From CAIVPM01 sp049242865 (GTDB lineage: Bacteria > Bacteroidota > Bacteroidia > Chitinophagales > Chitinophagaceae), in NCBI GenBank assembly GCA_049242865.1, contig JBMLOR010000268.1:1-23788 (forward strand): DNA of 23,788 bases. Direction: 5' to 3'. The notes under the pieces were generated by a model. That model was given only the letters and a program-made list of their open reading frames with translations. It was not told the origin of the DNA and ran no database searches. How positions within the stretch are numbered: the stretch's first letter is position 1; each line of letters begins with the position of its first letter. The position numbers and the translations under genes were made by a program. Below, piece by piece: positions 8,422-16,114 of this stretch.

Positions 8422-8943
8422 TTATCCATTAAATACTTTTGATAATTTGATATTTCTATTTTTTGCAACTGCAATTGGTTCACGTAATTCGCTAAGAGCT
8501 TTGATGGTTGCTTTAACCACGTTGTGTGGGTTAGCACTACCAAGACTTTTTGCAAGAACGTCAGTAACACCAGCACTTTCTAATACAGCACGCATGCTAC
8601 CACCTGCAATTACACCTGCTCCATGAGCTGCTGGCTTAATTAAAACTTTTGCAGCTCCAGCTTTACTAAATTGTTCGTGAGGGATAGTACCATGCATTAC
8701 AGGAACTTTTACTAAATTCTTTTTTGCATCCTCGATTCCTTTAGTAATAGCTTCTTGAACTTCTTTGGCTTTTCCTAAACCTTGACCTACAACACCATTT
8801 TCATTACCAACTACAACTAGTGCTGAGAAAGAAAAAGTACGACCACCTTTAGTAGTTTTTACTACTCTGTTTATAGCAACTACTTTGTCTTTGAATTCAA
8901 CATCAGTGTTTGCTTTTACTTTATTATCAACTGTTTTTGACAT
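8422..8943 (-). CDS. rpsE: Small subunit ribosomal protein uS5
   Basis: 30S protein near the mRNA entry channel, involved in decoding accuracy and mRNA unwinding together with uS3 and uS4. The 173-aa product has an N-terminal double-stranded-RNA-binding-like domain (RVVKTTKGGRTFSFSALVVVG) and the C-terminal S5 domain with GTIPHEQ and HGAGVIAGG motifs. Length and order (rplR-rpsE-rpmD) are normal. Confidence 0.97.
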   Translation of the reverse strand: MSKTVDNKVKANTDVEFKDKVVAINRVVKTTKGGRTFSFSALVVVGNENGVVGQGLGKAKEVQEAITKGIEDAKKNLVKVPVMHGTIPHEQFSKAGAAKVLIKPAAHGAGVIAGGSMRAVLESAGVTDVLAKSLGSANPHNVVKATIKALSELREPIAVAKNRNIKLSKVFNG

Positions 8944-8967
8944 AATCTTTTTTATTGAATAATTAAT

Positions 8968-8999
8968 ATTTAATATTTAACATTACCTAAATATTAAAT
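8968..8999. repeat. Perfect 12-bp inverted repeat in the rpsE-rplR spacer
   Basis: ATTTAATATTTA (8968-8979) is the exact reverse complement of TAAATATTAAAT (8988-8999), with an 8-nt loop. The left arm overlaps three near-tandem heptamers (TTAATAT, TTAATAT, TTAACAT; 8963-8983). It is very AT-rich and no poly-U tract follows, so a terminator role is unlikely. Confidence 0.75.
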
Positions 9000-9013
9000 C
9001 TAAAATATTAAAA

Positions 9014-9370
9014 CTAGAATTGTAATCCTCCTTCTCTTGCACCATCAGCAACTGCTTTGATTCTTCCATGATAAAGGTTACCACCTCTATCAAAAACAAC
9101 TTGTGTTAAACCTAACTCTGTTGCTTTACGAGCAATTGCATTACCAACTAATTTTGATTTAGATGACTTATCTACTTTTTGAGCAGCTATGTCTTTATCT
9201 TTTGAAGATGCAGCTGCTAAAGTTACACCAGCATTATCATCAATTAATTGTGCATATATATCACTGTTGCTTCTAAAAACACTTAAACGTGGTTTAGTAG
9301 AAGTTCCAGAGACTTTTTTGCGAATACGGTATTGTATTTTTTGTTTTGTACCTATTTTATTACTGTTCAT
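9014..9370 (-). CDS. rplR: Large subunit ribosomal protein uL18
   Basis: Binds 5S rRNA and, with uL5, helps place it in the 50S central protuberance. The 118-aa product has the L18 pattern: a basic N-terminus (KQKIQYRIRKKVSG), TKPRLSVFRSN, the YAQLIDD strand, and the C-terminal FDRGGNLYHGRIKAVADGAR segment. Length and position between rplF and rpsE are as expected. Confidence 0.97.
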   Translation of the reverse strand: MNSNKIGTKQKIQYRIRKKVSGTSTKPRLSVFRSNSDIYAQLIDDNAGVTLAAASSKDKDIAAQKVDKSSKSKLVGNAIARKATELGLTQVVFDRGGNLYHGRIKAVADGAREGGLQF

Positions 9371-9447
9371 GTGAACCGAATTTGAAATTTTGAAAAATTA
9401 TTTTTAAAATAGAGTTTATCAATATAATTAACTCAATTAAAAAAATT

Positions 9448-10002
9448 TTATTTACCTGCTGCTTTACCTGCTTTTCTTCTTAACACCTCACCAGCAAATT
9501 TAACACCTTTACCTTTGTATGGTTCAGGTTTACGTAAGCTTCTTAACTTAGCACAAACTTGACCAATTAATTGTTTATCACAACCTTCTAGGATAATGAT
9601 TGGGTTTTTACCTTTTTCAGTTACCGTATTAACCTTTAATTCTTTTGGAATTTCGAAGATAATATTGTGAGAATAACCAAGAGCAAGATCTAAAACATTC
9701 CCTGTATTAGCAGCTTTAAAACCTACCCCTACTAATTCCATTTTCTTTTCGTAACCCTCTGTTACACCTTTTACCATGTTTTGAACTAGAGAACGATATA
9801 AACCATGTAAAGCTCTATGACGAATTTGTTCTGTTGGACGATTAACAGTTAAAGTTGTACCCTCTACAGATATTTTAATATCTCTATCAATTAATTGAGT
9901 TAAAGTTCCCTTAGGGCCTTTAACACTAACCACATTAGCAGCATCAACAGAAGCTGTAACTCCTGCTGGCAAAGTAATGGGTTGTTTTCCTATACGACTC
10001 AT
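9448..10002 (-). CDS. rplF: Large subunit ribosomal protein uL6
   Basis: 50S protein near the sarcin-ricin loop and the factor-binding site, with two tandem L6 domains. The 184-aa sequence starts MSRIGKQPITLPAGV and has the C-terminal L6 signature in the region KPEPYKGKGVKFAGEVLRRK. Its spacer to rpsH (133 bp) is the second longest in the cluster. Confidence 0.97.
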   Translation of the reverse strand: MSRIGKQPITLPAGVTASVDAANVVSVKGPKGTLTQLIDRDIKISVEGTTLTVNRPTEQIRHRALHGLYRSLVQNMVKGVTEGYEKKMELVGVGFKAANTGNVLDLALGYSHNIIFEIPKELKVNTVTEKGKNPIIILEGCDKQLIGQVCAKLRSLRKPEPYKGKGVKFAGEVLRRKAGKAAGK

Positions 10003-10135
10003 AAATAAAATTTAAATATTTAATAATTTTTGAAAATGTAACTTATTGATTTCAGCAATGTATAGAATGCTTAGATGACAATAAATTTAATATTCTAGAG
10101 AACCATTTTCAAATTCTCTATGCTTTTTATTATAA

Positions 10136-10534
10136 CTAGCTAATGTAGCAAAGAACTTCTCCACCAACATTTTGAGCTTTAGCTTGCTTATCAGTTAAAA
10201 CACCTTTTGATGTACTGATAATAGCTATACCCAAGCCATTGATAACTCTTTTCATTTCTGCTGGTTTTGCATAAGCTCTTAAACCAGGGCGGCTCACACG
10301 CTCTAAACTTTTGATAGCTGGTGTTTTTGTAGCAGCATCATATTTTAAAGCTATTTTAATTAAACCTTGTTTGTTATCATCTTCAAATTTATATTTCAAG
10401 ATATATCCTTGATCATATAGAATCTCAGTGATTCTTTTTTTAAGGTTTGAAGCAGGAATTTCAACAATTCTATGTCCTGCCATTTGTGCATTTCTAACTC
10501 TAGTTAAAAAATCTGCTATAGGATCTGTAACCAT
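10136..10534 (-). CDS. rpsH: Small subunit ribosomal protein uS8
   Basis: Binds the central domain of 16S rRNA early in 30S assembly. In E. coli it also represses translation of its own spc operon; whether it does so here is not visible. The 132-aa product starts MVTDPIADFLTRVRNAQ and ends with the S8 signature (GIAIISTSKGVLTDKQA...GGEVLCYI). Length and position are normal. Confidence 0.97.
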   Translation of the reverse strand: MVTDPIADFLTRVRNAQMAGHRIVEIPASNLKKRITEILYDQGYILKYKFEDDNKQGLIKIALKYDAATKTPAIKSLERVSRPGLRAYAKPAEMKRVINGLGIAIISTSKGVLTDKQAKAQNVGGEVLCYIS

Positions 10535-10543
10535 AATATTTTT

Positions 10544-10580
10544 AATTTGCTAATCAGACAATTTGCTAATTGGCTAATTA
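10544..10580. repeat. Degenerate GCTAATT repeat in the rpsN-rpsH spacer
   Basis: AATTTGCTAAT occurs at 10544-10554 and again at 10560-10570, then continues as TGGCTAATTA. This is a short imperfect tandem of the kind seen in several spacers of this cluster. Confidence 0.6.
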
Positions 10581-10607
10581 TATTTTCTTTAAAAATTAAT
10601 TTTTATA

Positions 10608-10632
10608 ATTAATTAATGTAACATTAATTAAT
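10608..10632. repeat. Perfect 12-bp inverted repeat in the rpsN-rpsH spacer
   Basis: ATTAATTAATGT (10608-10619) is the reverse complement of ACATTAATTAAT (10621-10632) around a single central base. It lies 5 bp past the rpsN stop codon. It can form a cruciform or an mRNA hairpin, and has no U-tract. Confidence 0.75.
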
Positions 10633-10637
10633 GAATA

Positions 10638-10907
10638 TTACCAACTCGCTTTTTTTACACCTGGGATTAAACCATTTAATGCCATGTCTCTAAACATTAC
10701 CCTTGATACGCCAAAATATCTCATGTATCCTTTTGGACGACCAGTTAACTTACATCTGTTTTTTAAACGAACTGGTGATGAGTTTTTAGGTAGCATATCT
10801 AAAGCAGCTGTATCACCAGCAGCCTTTAATGCAGCTCTTCTTTCTGCAAATTTTGCAACTAGTTTCTCTCTTTTAGCTTGACGTGCTACGACTGATTTTC
10901 TTGCCAT
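10638..10907 (-). CDS. rpsN: Small subunit ribosomal protein uS14 (zinc-free type)
   Basis: 30S head protein near the A and P sites. The 89-aa product is the long form without the paired CxxC zinc-binding cysteines. Only one Cys is present, in the segment LKNRCKLTGRPKGYMRYFGV, which otherwise matches the S14 core. It starts MARKSVVARQAKREKL. Position between rplE and rpsH is standard. Confidence 0.96.
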   Translation of the reverse strand: MARKSVVARQAKREKLVAKFAERRAALKAAGDTAALDMLPKNSSPVRLKNRCKLTGRPKGYMRYFGVSRVMFRDMALNGLIPGVKKASW

Positions 10908-10975
10908 TTTATTTTATTTAAATCTAGGTTTTAAAATATTAATCCCTAGTCTTGAATGTTATTTTTTGTACTAGA

Positions 10976-11548
10976 TTAATCTTTTTTATTTGCTCCTTTA
11001 AATGGCATACCAAGTTCTTTTAAAAGTTCGTATGCTTCTTCATTTGTATTTGCAGTTGTTACAAATGTTATATCCATTCCAGTAATTTTATTTACTTTGT
11101 CGATATCTATTTCAGGGAAAATAATTTGTTCAGTAACACCTAAAGTATAATTACCTCTACCATCAAATGCTTTGTCGCTGATACCTTTAAAATCTCTTAC
11201 ACGAGGTAAGCTTACACTCACTAATCTATCTAAAAACTCATACATTTTTTCACCACGTAAAGTAACTCTTGCACCAATTGGCATTCCTTTACGTAATTTG
11301 AAATTTGAGATATCTTTTTTAGAAATAGTTGGAACAGCTTTTTGACCAGTTATTTGCTCTAACTCACCAATTGTTACATCAATTAATTTTTTATCGTTTA
11401 CTGCACCATTTACACCTCTATTGATGCAAATTTTCTCTAATTTAGGTGCTTGCATAACAGTTTTATATGCAAACTTTTTCATTAAAGCAGGTACAACCTC
11501 TGCTTTATATTTTGTAACTAATCTTGGAGTATATTTTGTAGTACTCAT
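10976..11548 (-). CDS. rplE: Large subunit ribosomal protein uL5
   Basis: Binds 5S rRNA and forms part of the 50S central protuberance and of an intersubunit bridge. The 190-aa protein shows the L5 features: the region LEKICINRGV, GQKAVPTISKKDIS, LRKGMPIGARVTLRGEKM, and a C-terminal GMDITFVTTANTNEEAYEL. It is slightly longer than E. coli L5 (179 aa) at both ends. Confidence 0.97.
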   Translation of the reverse strand: MSTTKYTPRLVTKYKAEVVPALMKKFAYKTVMQAPKLEKICINRGVNGAVNDKKLIDVTIGELEQITGQKAVPTISKKDISNFKLRKGMPIGARVTLRGEKMYEFLDRLVSVSLPRVRDFKGISDKAFDGRGNYTLGVTEQIIFPEIDIDKVNKITGMDITFVTTANTNEEAYELLKELGMPFKGANKKD

Positions 11549-11589
11549 TGTTGATTTTATTTTTATTTTACACGACTTTTAACCGTGAA

Positions 11590-11928
11590 TTACTTTATTG
11601 CGTTACCTGATTTTTTACTAACTCTTACTAATTTTCCTTCTTCTCTAGTACGTTTTACTTTAGTAGCAACTTTAGCTTTTGCATCCCAAAGCATTACATT
11701 ACTAATTGCAATTGGGGCTTCAACTTTTACAATGCCACCACCTGTATTTTGTGCAGTTGGCTTTGTATGTTTAGTTGCTATTGCAACGCCTTCTACAACA
11801 ACTTTAGCTTTGTCTACTAAAACAGAAAGTACTGTTCTTGGTTTTTTCAAATCTTTGTCGTCACCTGCAATTACAACTACTTGATCACCTTTTTTTATAT
11901 TAAACTTAGGTTTGAATCTATTGCTCAT
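11590..11928 (-). CDS. rplX: Large subunit ribosomal protein uL24
   Basis: An assembly-initiator protein that binds the 5' domain of 23S rRNA and lies near the exit tunnel. The 112-aa product has the KOW motif near its N-terminus (KKGDQVVVIAGDDKDLKKP) followed by the L24 core VVVEGVAIATKHTKP. Its 41-bp spacer to rplE is the shortest in the cluster. Confidence 0.97.
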   Translation of the reverse strand: MSNRFKPKFNIKKGDQVVVIAGDDKDLKKPRTVLSVLVDKAKVVVEGVAIATKHTKPTAQNTGGGIVKVEAPIAISNVMLWDAKAKVATKVKRTREEGKLVRVSKKSGNAIK

Positions 11929-11988
11929 AATTTCTTTTTTAAAAGACTATCTACTGTTTAAAGAATAATCTTAAATTTTAATTTAATC

Positions 11989-12357
11989 TTATAGAACTTC
12001 TGGGGCTAATGAAATAATTTTCATGTATCCTTTATCTCTTAGTTCACGTGCTACTGGCCCAAAAATACGTGTTCCTCTTGGTTCGTCTGAATTGTTTAAT
12101 AAAACAACAGCGTTATCGTCGAAACGGATATAAGAACCATCTTTTCTACGTAATTTATTTACAGTACGTACAATTACAGCTTTAGATACAGTACCTTTTT
12201 TAATACCGCCAGCAGGAATTGCATCTTTTACAGTAACTACAATTTTATCGCCAATTTTAGCATAGTCTTGACCACTATTACCCAAAACTTTTATACAAAG
12301 TACTTCTTTTGCACCGCTATTATCGGCTACATTTAGCCTTGACTCTTGTTGTATCAT
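11989..12357 (-). CDS. rplN: Large subunit ribosomal protein uL14
   Basis: 50S protein at the subunit interface, contacting 16S rRNA helix 14 in bridges. The 122-aa length is exactly that of the bacterial family. It starts MIQQESRLNVADNSGAKEV and has the L14 signature region (IPAGGIKKGTVSKAVIVRT) and the end segment GPVARELRDKGYMKIISLAPEVL in two conserved halves. Confidence 0.97.
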   Translation of the reverse strand: MIQQESRLNVADNSGAKEVLCIKVLGNSGQDYAKIGDKIVVTVKDAIPAGGIKKGTVSKAVIVRTVNKLRRKDGSYIRFDDNAVVLLNNSDEPRGTRIFGPVARELRDKGYMKIISLAPEVL

Positions 12358-12380
12358 TTTTTGTATTTTAGATTTAATAA

Positions 12381-12417
12381 TTAATATTTAATATTGATAA
12401 TCGCTACTAAATATTAA
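12381..12417. repeat. AT-rich inverted repeat in the rplN-rpsQ spacer
   Basis: TTAATATTTA (12381-12390) pairs perfectly with TAAATATTAA (12408-12417). The flanks extend the imperfect symmetry: TTAATATT units recur from 12372 to 12436. The sequence resembles the inverted repeat at 8968-8999. Confidence 0.7.
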
Positions 12418-12439
12418 ATAATAAATATTAAATATTAGA

Positions 12440-12694
12440 TTATTTCGCTTTTTCAACTACTTCTACTAATCTCCAACGTTTTGTTTTGCTCATTGGACGA
12501 GTTTCCATGATTTTTACGATGTCACCAATTGTACATTCATCTTTTTCATCATGTGCATGGAAACGAGTGGTTTTTTTTACGAATTTTCCGTAAATAGGGT
12601 GTTTTACTTTTCTTTCTACAGCAACAGTAATGGTTTTTGTCATTTTGTTGCTAGTAACAACACCTGTTCTTGTTTTTCTTAAATTTCTTTCCAT
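12440..12694 (-). CDS. rpsQ: Small subunit ribosomal protein uS17
   Basis: OB-fold protein that binds the 5' domain of 16S rRNA early in assembly. The 84-aa product contains RKTRTGVVTSNKMTKTITV, the strand VERKVKHPIYGKFVKKTTRF, and the C-terminal GDIVKIMETRPMSKTKRWRL signature. Length and order are normal. Confidence 0.97.
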   Translation of the reverse strand: MERNLRKTRTGVVTSNKMTKTITVAVERKVKHPIYGKFVKKTTRFHAHDEKDECTIGDIVKIMETRPMSKTKRWRLVEVVEKAK

Positions 12695-12776
12695 TGTTAT
12701 TATTTGAAATCTGAAAGTTGAATTTTAAAGTGAAACACAAACAAATTCAATCCCTTCATATTTGCTTTTTTCCTAA

Positions 12777-12980
12777 TTAGTTTCTGCTATTTACTTCTGT
12801 TTTTAAACGTGCAATATCTCTTCTCAATGATTTTATCATTTGAGGATTTTCTAAAGGAGTCATTGCATGAGCAAATTGCAATTTAGTTAAACGTAACTTA
12901 TCTTCAGCAATTCTACCATTAAGAGATTCTAAACTCATTTCTTTAAAATCTTCTTTTTTATTTACTTTTTTCTTTGCCAT
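12777..12980 (-). CDS. rpmC: Large subunit ribosomal protein uL29
   Basis: Small helical protein at the tunnel exit next to uL23. The 67-aa product has a lysine-rich start (MAKKKVNKKEDFKEMSLES) and two helices. The second contains PQMIKSLRRDIARLKTEVN, the L29 signature. The gene lies between rplP and rpsQ as usual. Confidence 0.96.
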   Translation of the reverse strand: MAKKKVNKKEDFKEMSLESLNGRIAEDKLRLTKLQFAHAMTPLENPQMIKSLRRDIARLKTEVNSRN

Positions 12981-13044
12981 TTTATTCTAATTTGAAAATG
13001 TGAAGGAGTTAAAATTAAATTCCACAATTTTCTTATTTTCTAAA

Positions 13045-13464
13045 TTAAGCTTGTAAATCTCTTCTTATTACAAACTTTGTTTTAATTGGTAACTTTTGTG
13101 CTGCTAATTCCATAGCTGCTTTTGCAGTTTCTTCAGAAACGCCATCTACTTCAAATATTATACGTCCTGGTTCAACTACAGCAGCCCAAAACTCAGGGTT
13201 ACCTTTACCTTTACCCATCCTTACTTCTGCTGGTTTACGAGTAACAATTTTATCTGGAAAAACTCTGATCCATACATTACCTTCACGCTTCATGGCACGT
13301 GTCATACTTTGACGAGCAGCTTCGATTTGGCGGTTAGTTAACCAAATTGGTTCTAATGCTTTTAAAGCGAAGCTTCCAAATGATATGCTTGTACCACGTT
13401 TTGCTACTTCTCTAATTCTTCCTTTTTGTTGCTTTCTGTGTTTACTTCTTTTAGGTTGTAACAT
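13045..13464 (-). CDS. rplP: Large subunit ribosomal protein uL16
   Basis: 50S protein at the base of the central protuberance that contacts A-site tRNA and joins late in assembly. The 139-aa product has the L16 pattern: MLQPKRSKHRKQQKGR, ISFGSFALKALEPIWLTNRQ, IEAARQSMTRAMKREGNVWI, and a PAEVRMGKGKGNPEFW segment. Length is normal. Confidence 0.97.
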   Translation of the reverse strand: MLQPKRSKHRKQQKGRIREVAKRGTSISFGSFALKALEPIWLTNRQIEAARQSMTRAMKREGNVWIRVFPDKIVTRKPAEVRMGKGKGNPEFWAAVVEPGRIIFEVDGVSEETAKAAMELAAQKLPIKTKFVIRRDLQA

Positions 13465-13574
13465 CGTTTTAATTTTGATAATGTTCTACAAAAAGCTCTA
13501 GGCTAATTGAGTACATTGTGATCATTAATTTTTTATTAGTTATAAAACTTTAAGATTTGTAACTAATTAAATAT

Positions 13575-14348
13575 TTAGTTTCTACCTCTTCCTCCACCAC
13601 TTCTTCTATCGTTTCCTCCTCCTCTTCTGTCTCCACCTCTATCATTTCTGTTGTCGTTTCTTCTTTCTGGACCAGCTAATTCTTTTCCACCAATAAAGTT
13701 TGGATTTAAATCTCTTTTTCCTAAAACTTCACCTCTACAAATCCATACTTTAATACCAATTTTGCCATATACAGTTTGAGCAAAAACATTAGCGTAATCA
13801 ATGTCCATTCTAAAGGTGTGCAATGGAGTTCTTCCTTGTTTTAATTCCTCGCTACGTGCAATCTCTGCTCCACCTAAACGACCACTTAATTTAACTTTAA
13901 TTCCTTCAGCACCCATTCTTAAGGTAGAAGCAATTGCCATTTTAGTAGCACGTTTAAAGTTGATACGATTTTCAATTTGTCGAGCTATTGTATCTCCAAC
14001 AATATTGGCATCTAATTCAGGACGACGAATTTCTAGGATGTTTATTTGAACGTCACTGTTATTAGTTAGTTTTTTCAATTCTTCTTTAATTCTATCAACC
14101 TCACCTCCACCTTTACCAATAATGATACCTGGTTTGCTAGTGTGTATAGTAGTAATTAATTTACCTAGTGTACGCTCAATAACAATTTTAGAAATTCCTC
14201 CCTTGTTGATACGAGCATTTAAGTATTTGCGAATTTTTTGGTCTTCGATTAGTTTGCCAGCATAATCTTTTTTGCTGCCATACCAGTTACTGTCCCATCC
14301 TCTGATGATACCTAACCTATTACCAATTGGATTTGCTTTTTGACCCAT
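13575..14348 (-). CDS. rpsC: Small subunit ribosomal protein uS3 with Arg/Gly-rich tail
   Basis: 30S protein at the mRNA entry channel, contributing to mRNA unwinding with uS4 and uS5. The 257-aa product has the type II KH domain (GIIIGKGG at about 74-81) and the S3 C-terminal domain (RMGAEGIKVKLSGRLGGAEI, TPLHTFRMDIDYA, GKIGIKVWICRGEVL). It is longer than E. coli S3 (233 aa) because of a low-complexity tail, residues 226-257, with 10 Arg and 10 Gly in 32 positions plus 5 acidic residues. The tail is basic and probably disordered. The start agrees with the conserved MGQKANPIGNRLG. Confidence 0.97.
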   Translation of the reverse strand: MGQKANPIGNRLGIIRGWDSNWYGSKKDYAGKLIEDQKIRKYLNARINKGGISKIVIERTLGKLITTIHTSKPGIIIGKGGGEVDRIKEELKKLTNNSDVQINILEIRRPELDANIVGDTIARQIENRINFKRATKMAIASTLRMGAEGIKVKLSGRLGGAEIARSEELKQGRTPLHTFRMDIDYANVFAQTVYGKIGIKVWICRGEVLGKRDLNPNFIGGKELAGPERRNDNRNDRGGDRRGGGNDRRSGGGRGRN

Positions 14349-14354
14349 TTTTTT

Positions 14355-14370
14355 AATTTGAAAATTTGAA
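14355..14370. repeat. Tandem octamer upstream of rpsC
   Basis: AATTTGAA occurs twice in tandem immediately upstream of the rpsC start (minus-strand gene) and is followed by a related ATGTTGAAA. Related TTTGAAA-like words lie beside the starts of rplR, rpmC, rplB, rplD and others. Confidence 0.55.
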
Positions 14371-14419
14371 TATGTTGAAACAAGATTAAATTTAGTTTAA
14401 TCAAGTTTGCTTATTTAAT

Positions 14420-14761
14420 TTATGCTTTATCTACAATTATTGTTACGTGATTACTTCTTTTACGAATTTTGTATCCACGACCTTGTGGTGCCGGTCTCAT
14501 TCTTTTAATAACTCTACCGCCATCAACAAAAATTGTTTTAACAACTAATCCACTATCAGCAGCATTACTTCCTTCGTTTTTTTGCTCCCAATTGTTTATG
14601 GCACTTTTTAAAAGTTTTGCCAATGGCAACGCGTTGTGTTGTGGATGATGCTCTAAAATTGCTAATGCTTTTTCAACTTGCATACCACGAATTACGTCTG
14701 CTAACAAACGCATTTTGCGAGGTCCAGTTGGGTAATTATTTAATTTAGCTACTGCTTCCAT
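14420..14761 (-). CDS. rplV: Large subunit ribosomal protein uL22
   Basis: 50S protein whose extended hairpin lines the exit tunnel; changes in that loop give macrolide resistance in other bacteria. The 113-aa product has YPTGPRKMRLLADVIRG and the hairpin and end region VDGGRVIKRMRPAPQGRGYK, then IRKRSNHVTIIV. No deviation is seen. The order rpsS-rplV-rpsC is standard. Confidence 0.97.
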   Translation of the reverse strand: MEAVAKLNNYPTGPRKMRLLADVIRGMQVEKALAILEHHPQHNALPLAKLLKSAINNWEQKNEGSNAADSGLVVKTIFVDGGRVIKRMRPAPQGRGYKIRKRSNHVTIIVDKA

Positions 14762-14810
14762 TTTATTGTTTTTCTTATTTTGAAATTTTAGTATTAACTA
14801 AAACGAAAAA

Positions 14811-15077
14811 TTATTTTTGTCCTGAATGTCCTTTGAAGTTTCTTGTAGGAGAAAATTCACCTAATTTGTGTCCAACCATAAATTCTGTTACATAAACTGG
14901 AATAAATTTATTTCCGTTGTGAACAGCAAATGTGTTACCTACAAAATCTGGGGTAATTGTACTTCTACGACTCCAAGTTTTAATAACTCCTTTTTTTGCT
15001 TTACCATCATTCATCCCTAATACTTTTGCTTCTAAATTAGCATCAACATAAGGACCTTTTTTAATTGAACGTGCCAT
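14811..15077 (-). CDS. rpsS: Small subunit ribosomal protein uS19
   Basis: 30S head protein that pairs with uS13 and contacts the 50S subunit through bridges. The 88-aa product starts MARSIKKGPYVDANLEAKV and has the S19 core KTWSRRSTITPDFVG and the signature VTEFMVGHKLGEFSPTRNF. Length is normal. Confidence 0.97.
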   Translation of the reverse strand: MARSIKKGPYVDANLEAKVLGMNDGKAKKGVIKTWSRRSTITPDFVGNTFAVHNGNKFIPVYVTEFMVGHKLGEFSPTRNFKGHSGQK

Positions 15078-15154
15078 TTTATTGTTTATTTATGATGTAA
15101 CCTAATTACATCTTGTTTATTATTCCATTTTACTGGAACATTTTAACTTTTAAA

Positions 15155-15994
15155 TTATTTACTTAATTTTTTTCCGTTGCTTCTTTGAATAATGAACTTG
15201 TCAGTACCTTTTCCTTTAGTTCTTGTTTTTTCTCCTTTAGCGTACTTACCTGTTCTACTTCTTGGATGACCACCTGAAGATCTACCTTCACCACCACCCA
15301 TTGGATGGTCAACTGGGTTCATAGCAACACCTCTTACTCTTGGTCTTCTACCTTTCCATCTATTAACACCCGCTTTACCTGCTGTTTCTAGATTGTGATC
15401 ACCATTACTGGTTACACCTACAGTTGCAAAACAGTTAATTAATACTTTTCTTAATTCACCACTTGGCATTTTTAATACTGCATATTTTTCTTCTTTGTTA
15501 GATAGCTGTGCACTAGTACCTGCACTTCTTGCTAACTTTCCACCTTGACCAGGTTGTAACTCAATATTGTGAATTATAGTACCTAAAGGCATATTCTTCA
15601 TTTGTAATGAATTACCCAATTCTGGAGCCACTGCTTCGCCACTCATTACTTTAGCACCAACTTGTAAACCTTGAGGAGCTAAAATGTATCTTTTTTCGCC
15701 ATCAGCATACTCTAATAATGCGATGAAAGCAGTTCTATTTGGATCGTACTCAATAGTTAGTACTGTAGCCTCAACATTGTGTTTGTTTCTTTTGAAATCA
15801 ATAATACGATATTGTTTTCTTGCACCACCACCAATGTATCTCATTGCTCTTCTACCTTGAGCATTACGTCCACCAGTTCTAGAAATACGCTCAGTTAAGC
15901 TTTTCTCTGGTTCATTTGTTGTAATTTCTGCATATGCATTACCAATTCTCCATCTAGTACCTGCGGTCATTGGTTTGTATTTCTTTAATGCCAT
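15155..15994 (-). CDS. rplB: Large subunit ribosomal protein uL2
   Basis: Highly conserved 50S protein next to the peptidyl transferase centre, needed for subunit association. The 279-aa product has the OB-fold N-terminal domain (RYIGGGARKQYRIIDFKRNK, VLTIEYDPNRTAFIALL) and the SH3-like domain. It carries the VAMNPVDHPMGGGEG motif that holds the conserved histidine corresponding to E. coli His229. Length is normal. Confidence 0.98.
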   Translation of the reverse strand: MALKKYKPMTAGTRWRIGNAYAEITTNEPEKSLTERISRTGGRNAQGRRAMRYIGGGARKQYRIIDFKRNKHNVEATVLTIEYDPNRTAFIALLEYADGEKRYILAPQGLQVGAKVMSGEAVAPELGNSLQMKNMPLGTIIHNIELQPGQGGKLARSAGTSAQLSNKEEKYAVLKMPSGELRKVLINCFATVGVTSNGDHNLETAGKAGVNRWKGRRPRVRGVAMNPVDHPMGGGEGRSSGGHPRSRTGKYAKGEKTRTKGKGTDKFIIQRSNGKKLSK

Positions 15995-16009
15995 TTTTTT
16001 GTTTTTTAT

Positions 16010-16046
16010 ATTGAAAATCTAACTTTTTAGATTTTTGATTTTCAAT
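16010..16046 (-). promoter_or_regulatory. Mutually exclusive hairpins upstream of rplB
   Basis: Two overlapping perfect stems share sequence. ATTGAAAATC (16010-16019) pairs with GATTTTCAAT (16037-16046). AAAATCTAA (16014-16022) pairs with TTAGATTTT (16027-16035). Only one arrangement can fully form at a time. They lie 16 bp or more upstream of the rplB start (minus strand). Confidence 0.4.
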
Positions 16047-16085
16047 TAATTTGCAATTATTATCAGATTTTGCTTTCTATATTTT

Positions 16086-16103
16086 ACATTGAAAACTCAA
16101 TGT
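16086..16103 (-). other. Small perfect hairpin after rplW
   Basis: ACATTGA and TCAATGT pair perfectly around a 4-nt loop, 11 bp past the rplW stop. No U-tract follows on the minus strand, so it is not a standard terminator. It may stabilise or mark the rplW-rplB boundary in the mRNA. Confidence 0.45.
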
Positions 16104-16114
16104 GTTAGTTTTTA

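Noticed and set aside
11585..11884. 99-codon open frame on the plus strand opposite rplX
   Set aside because: It lies fully within the antisense of a clear ribosomal protein gene, and its product is an unremarkable low-complexity hydrophobic chain. Similar antisense frames opposite secY, rplO, rplR, rpsN, rpsC, rplC and the protease gene were rejected for the same reason.
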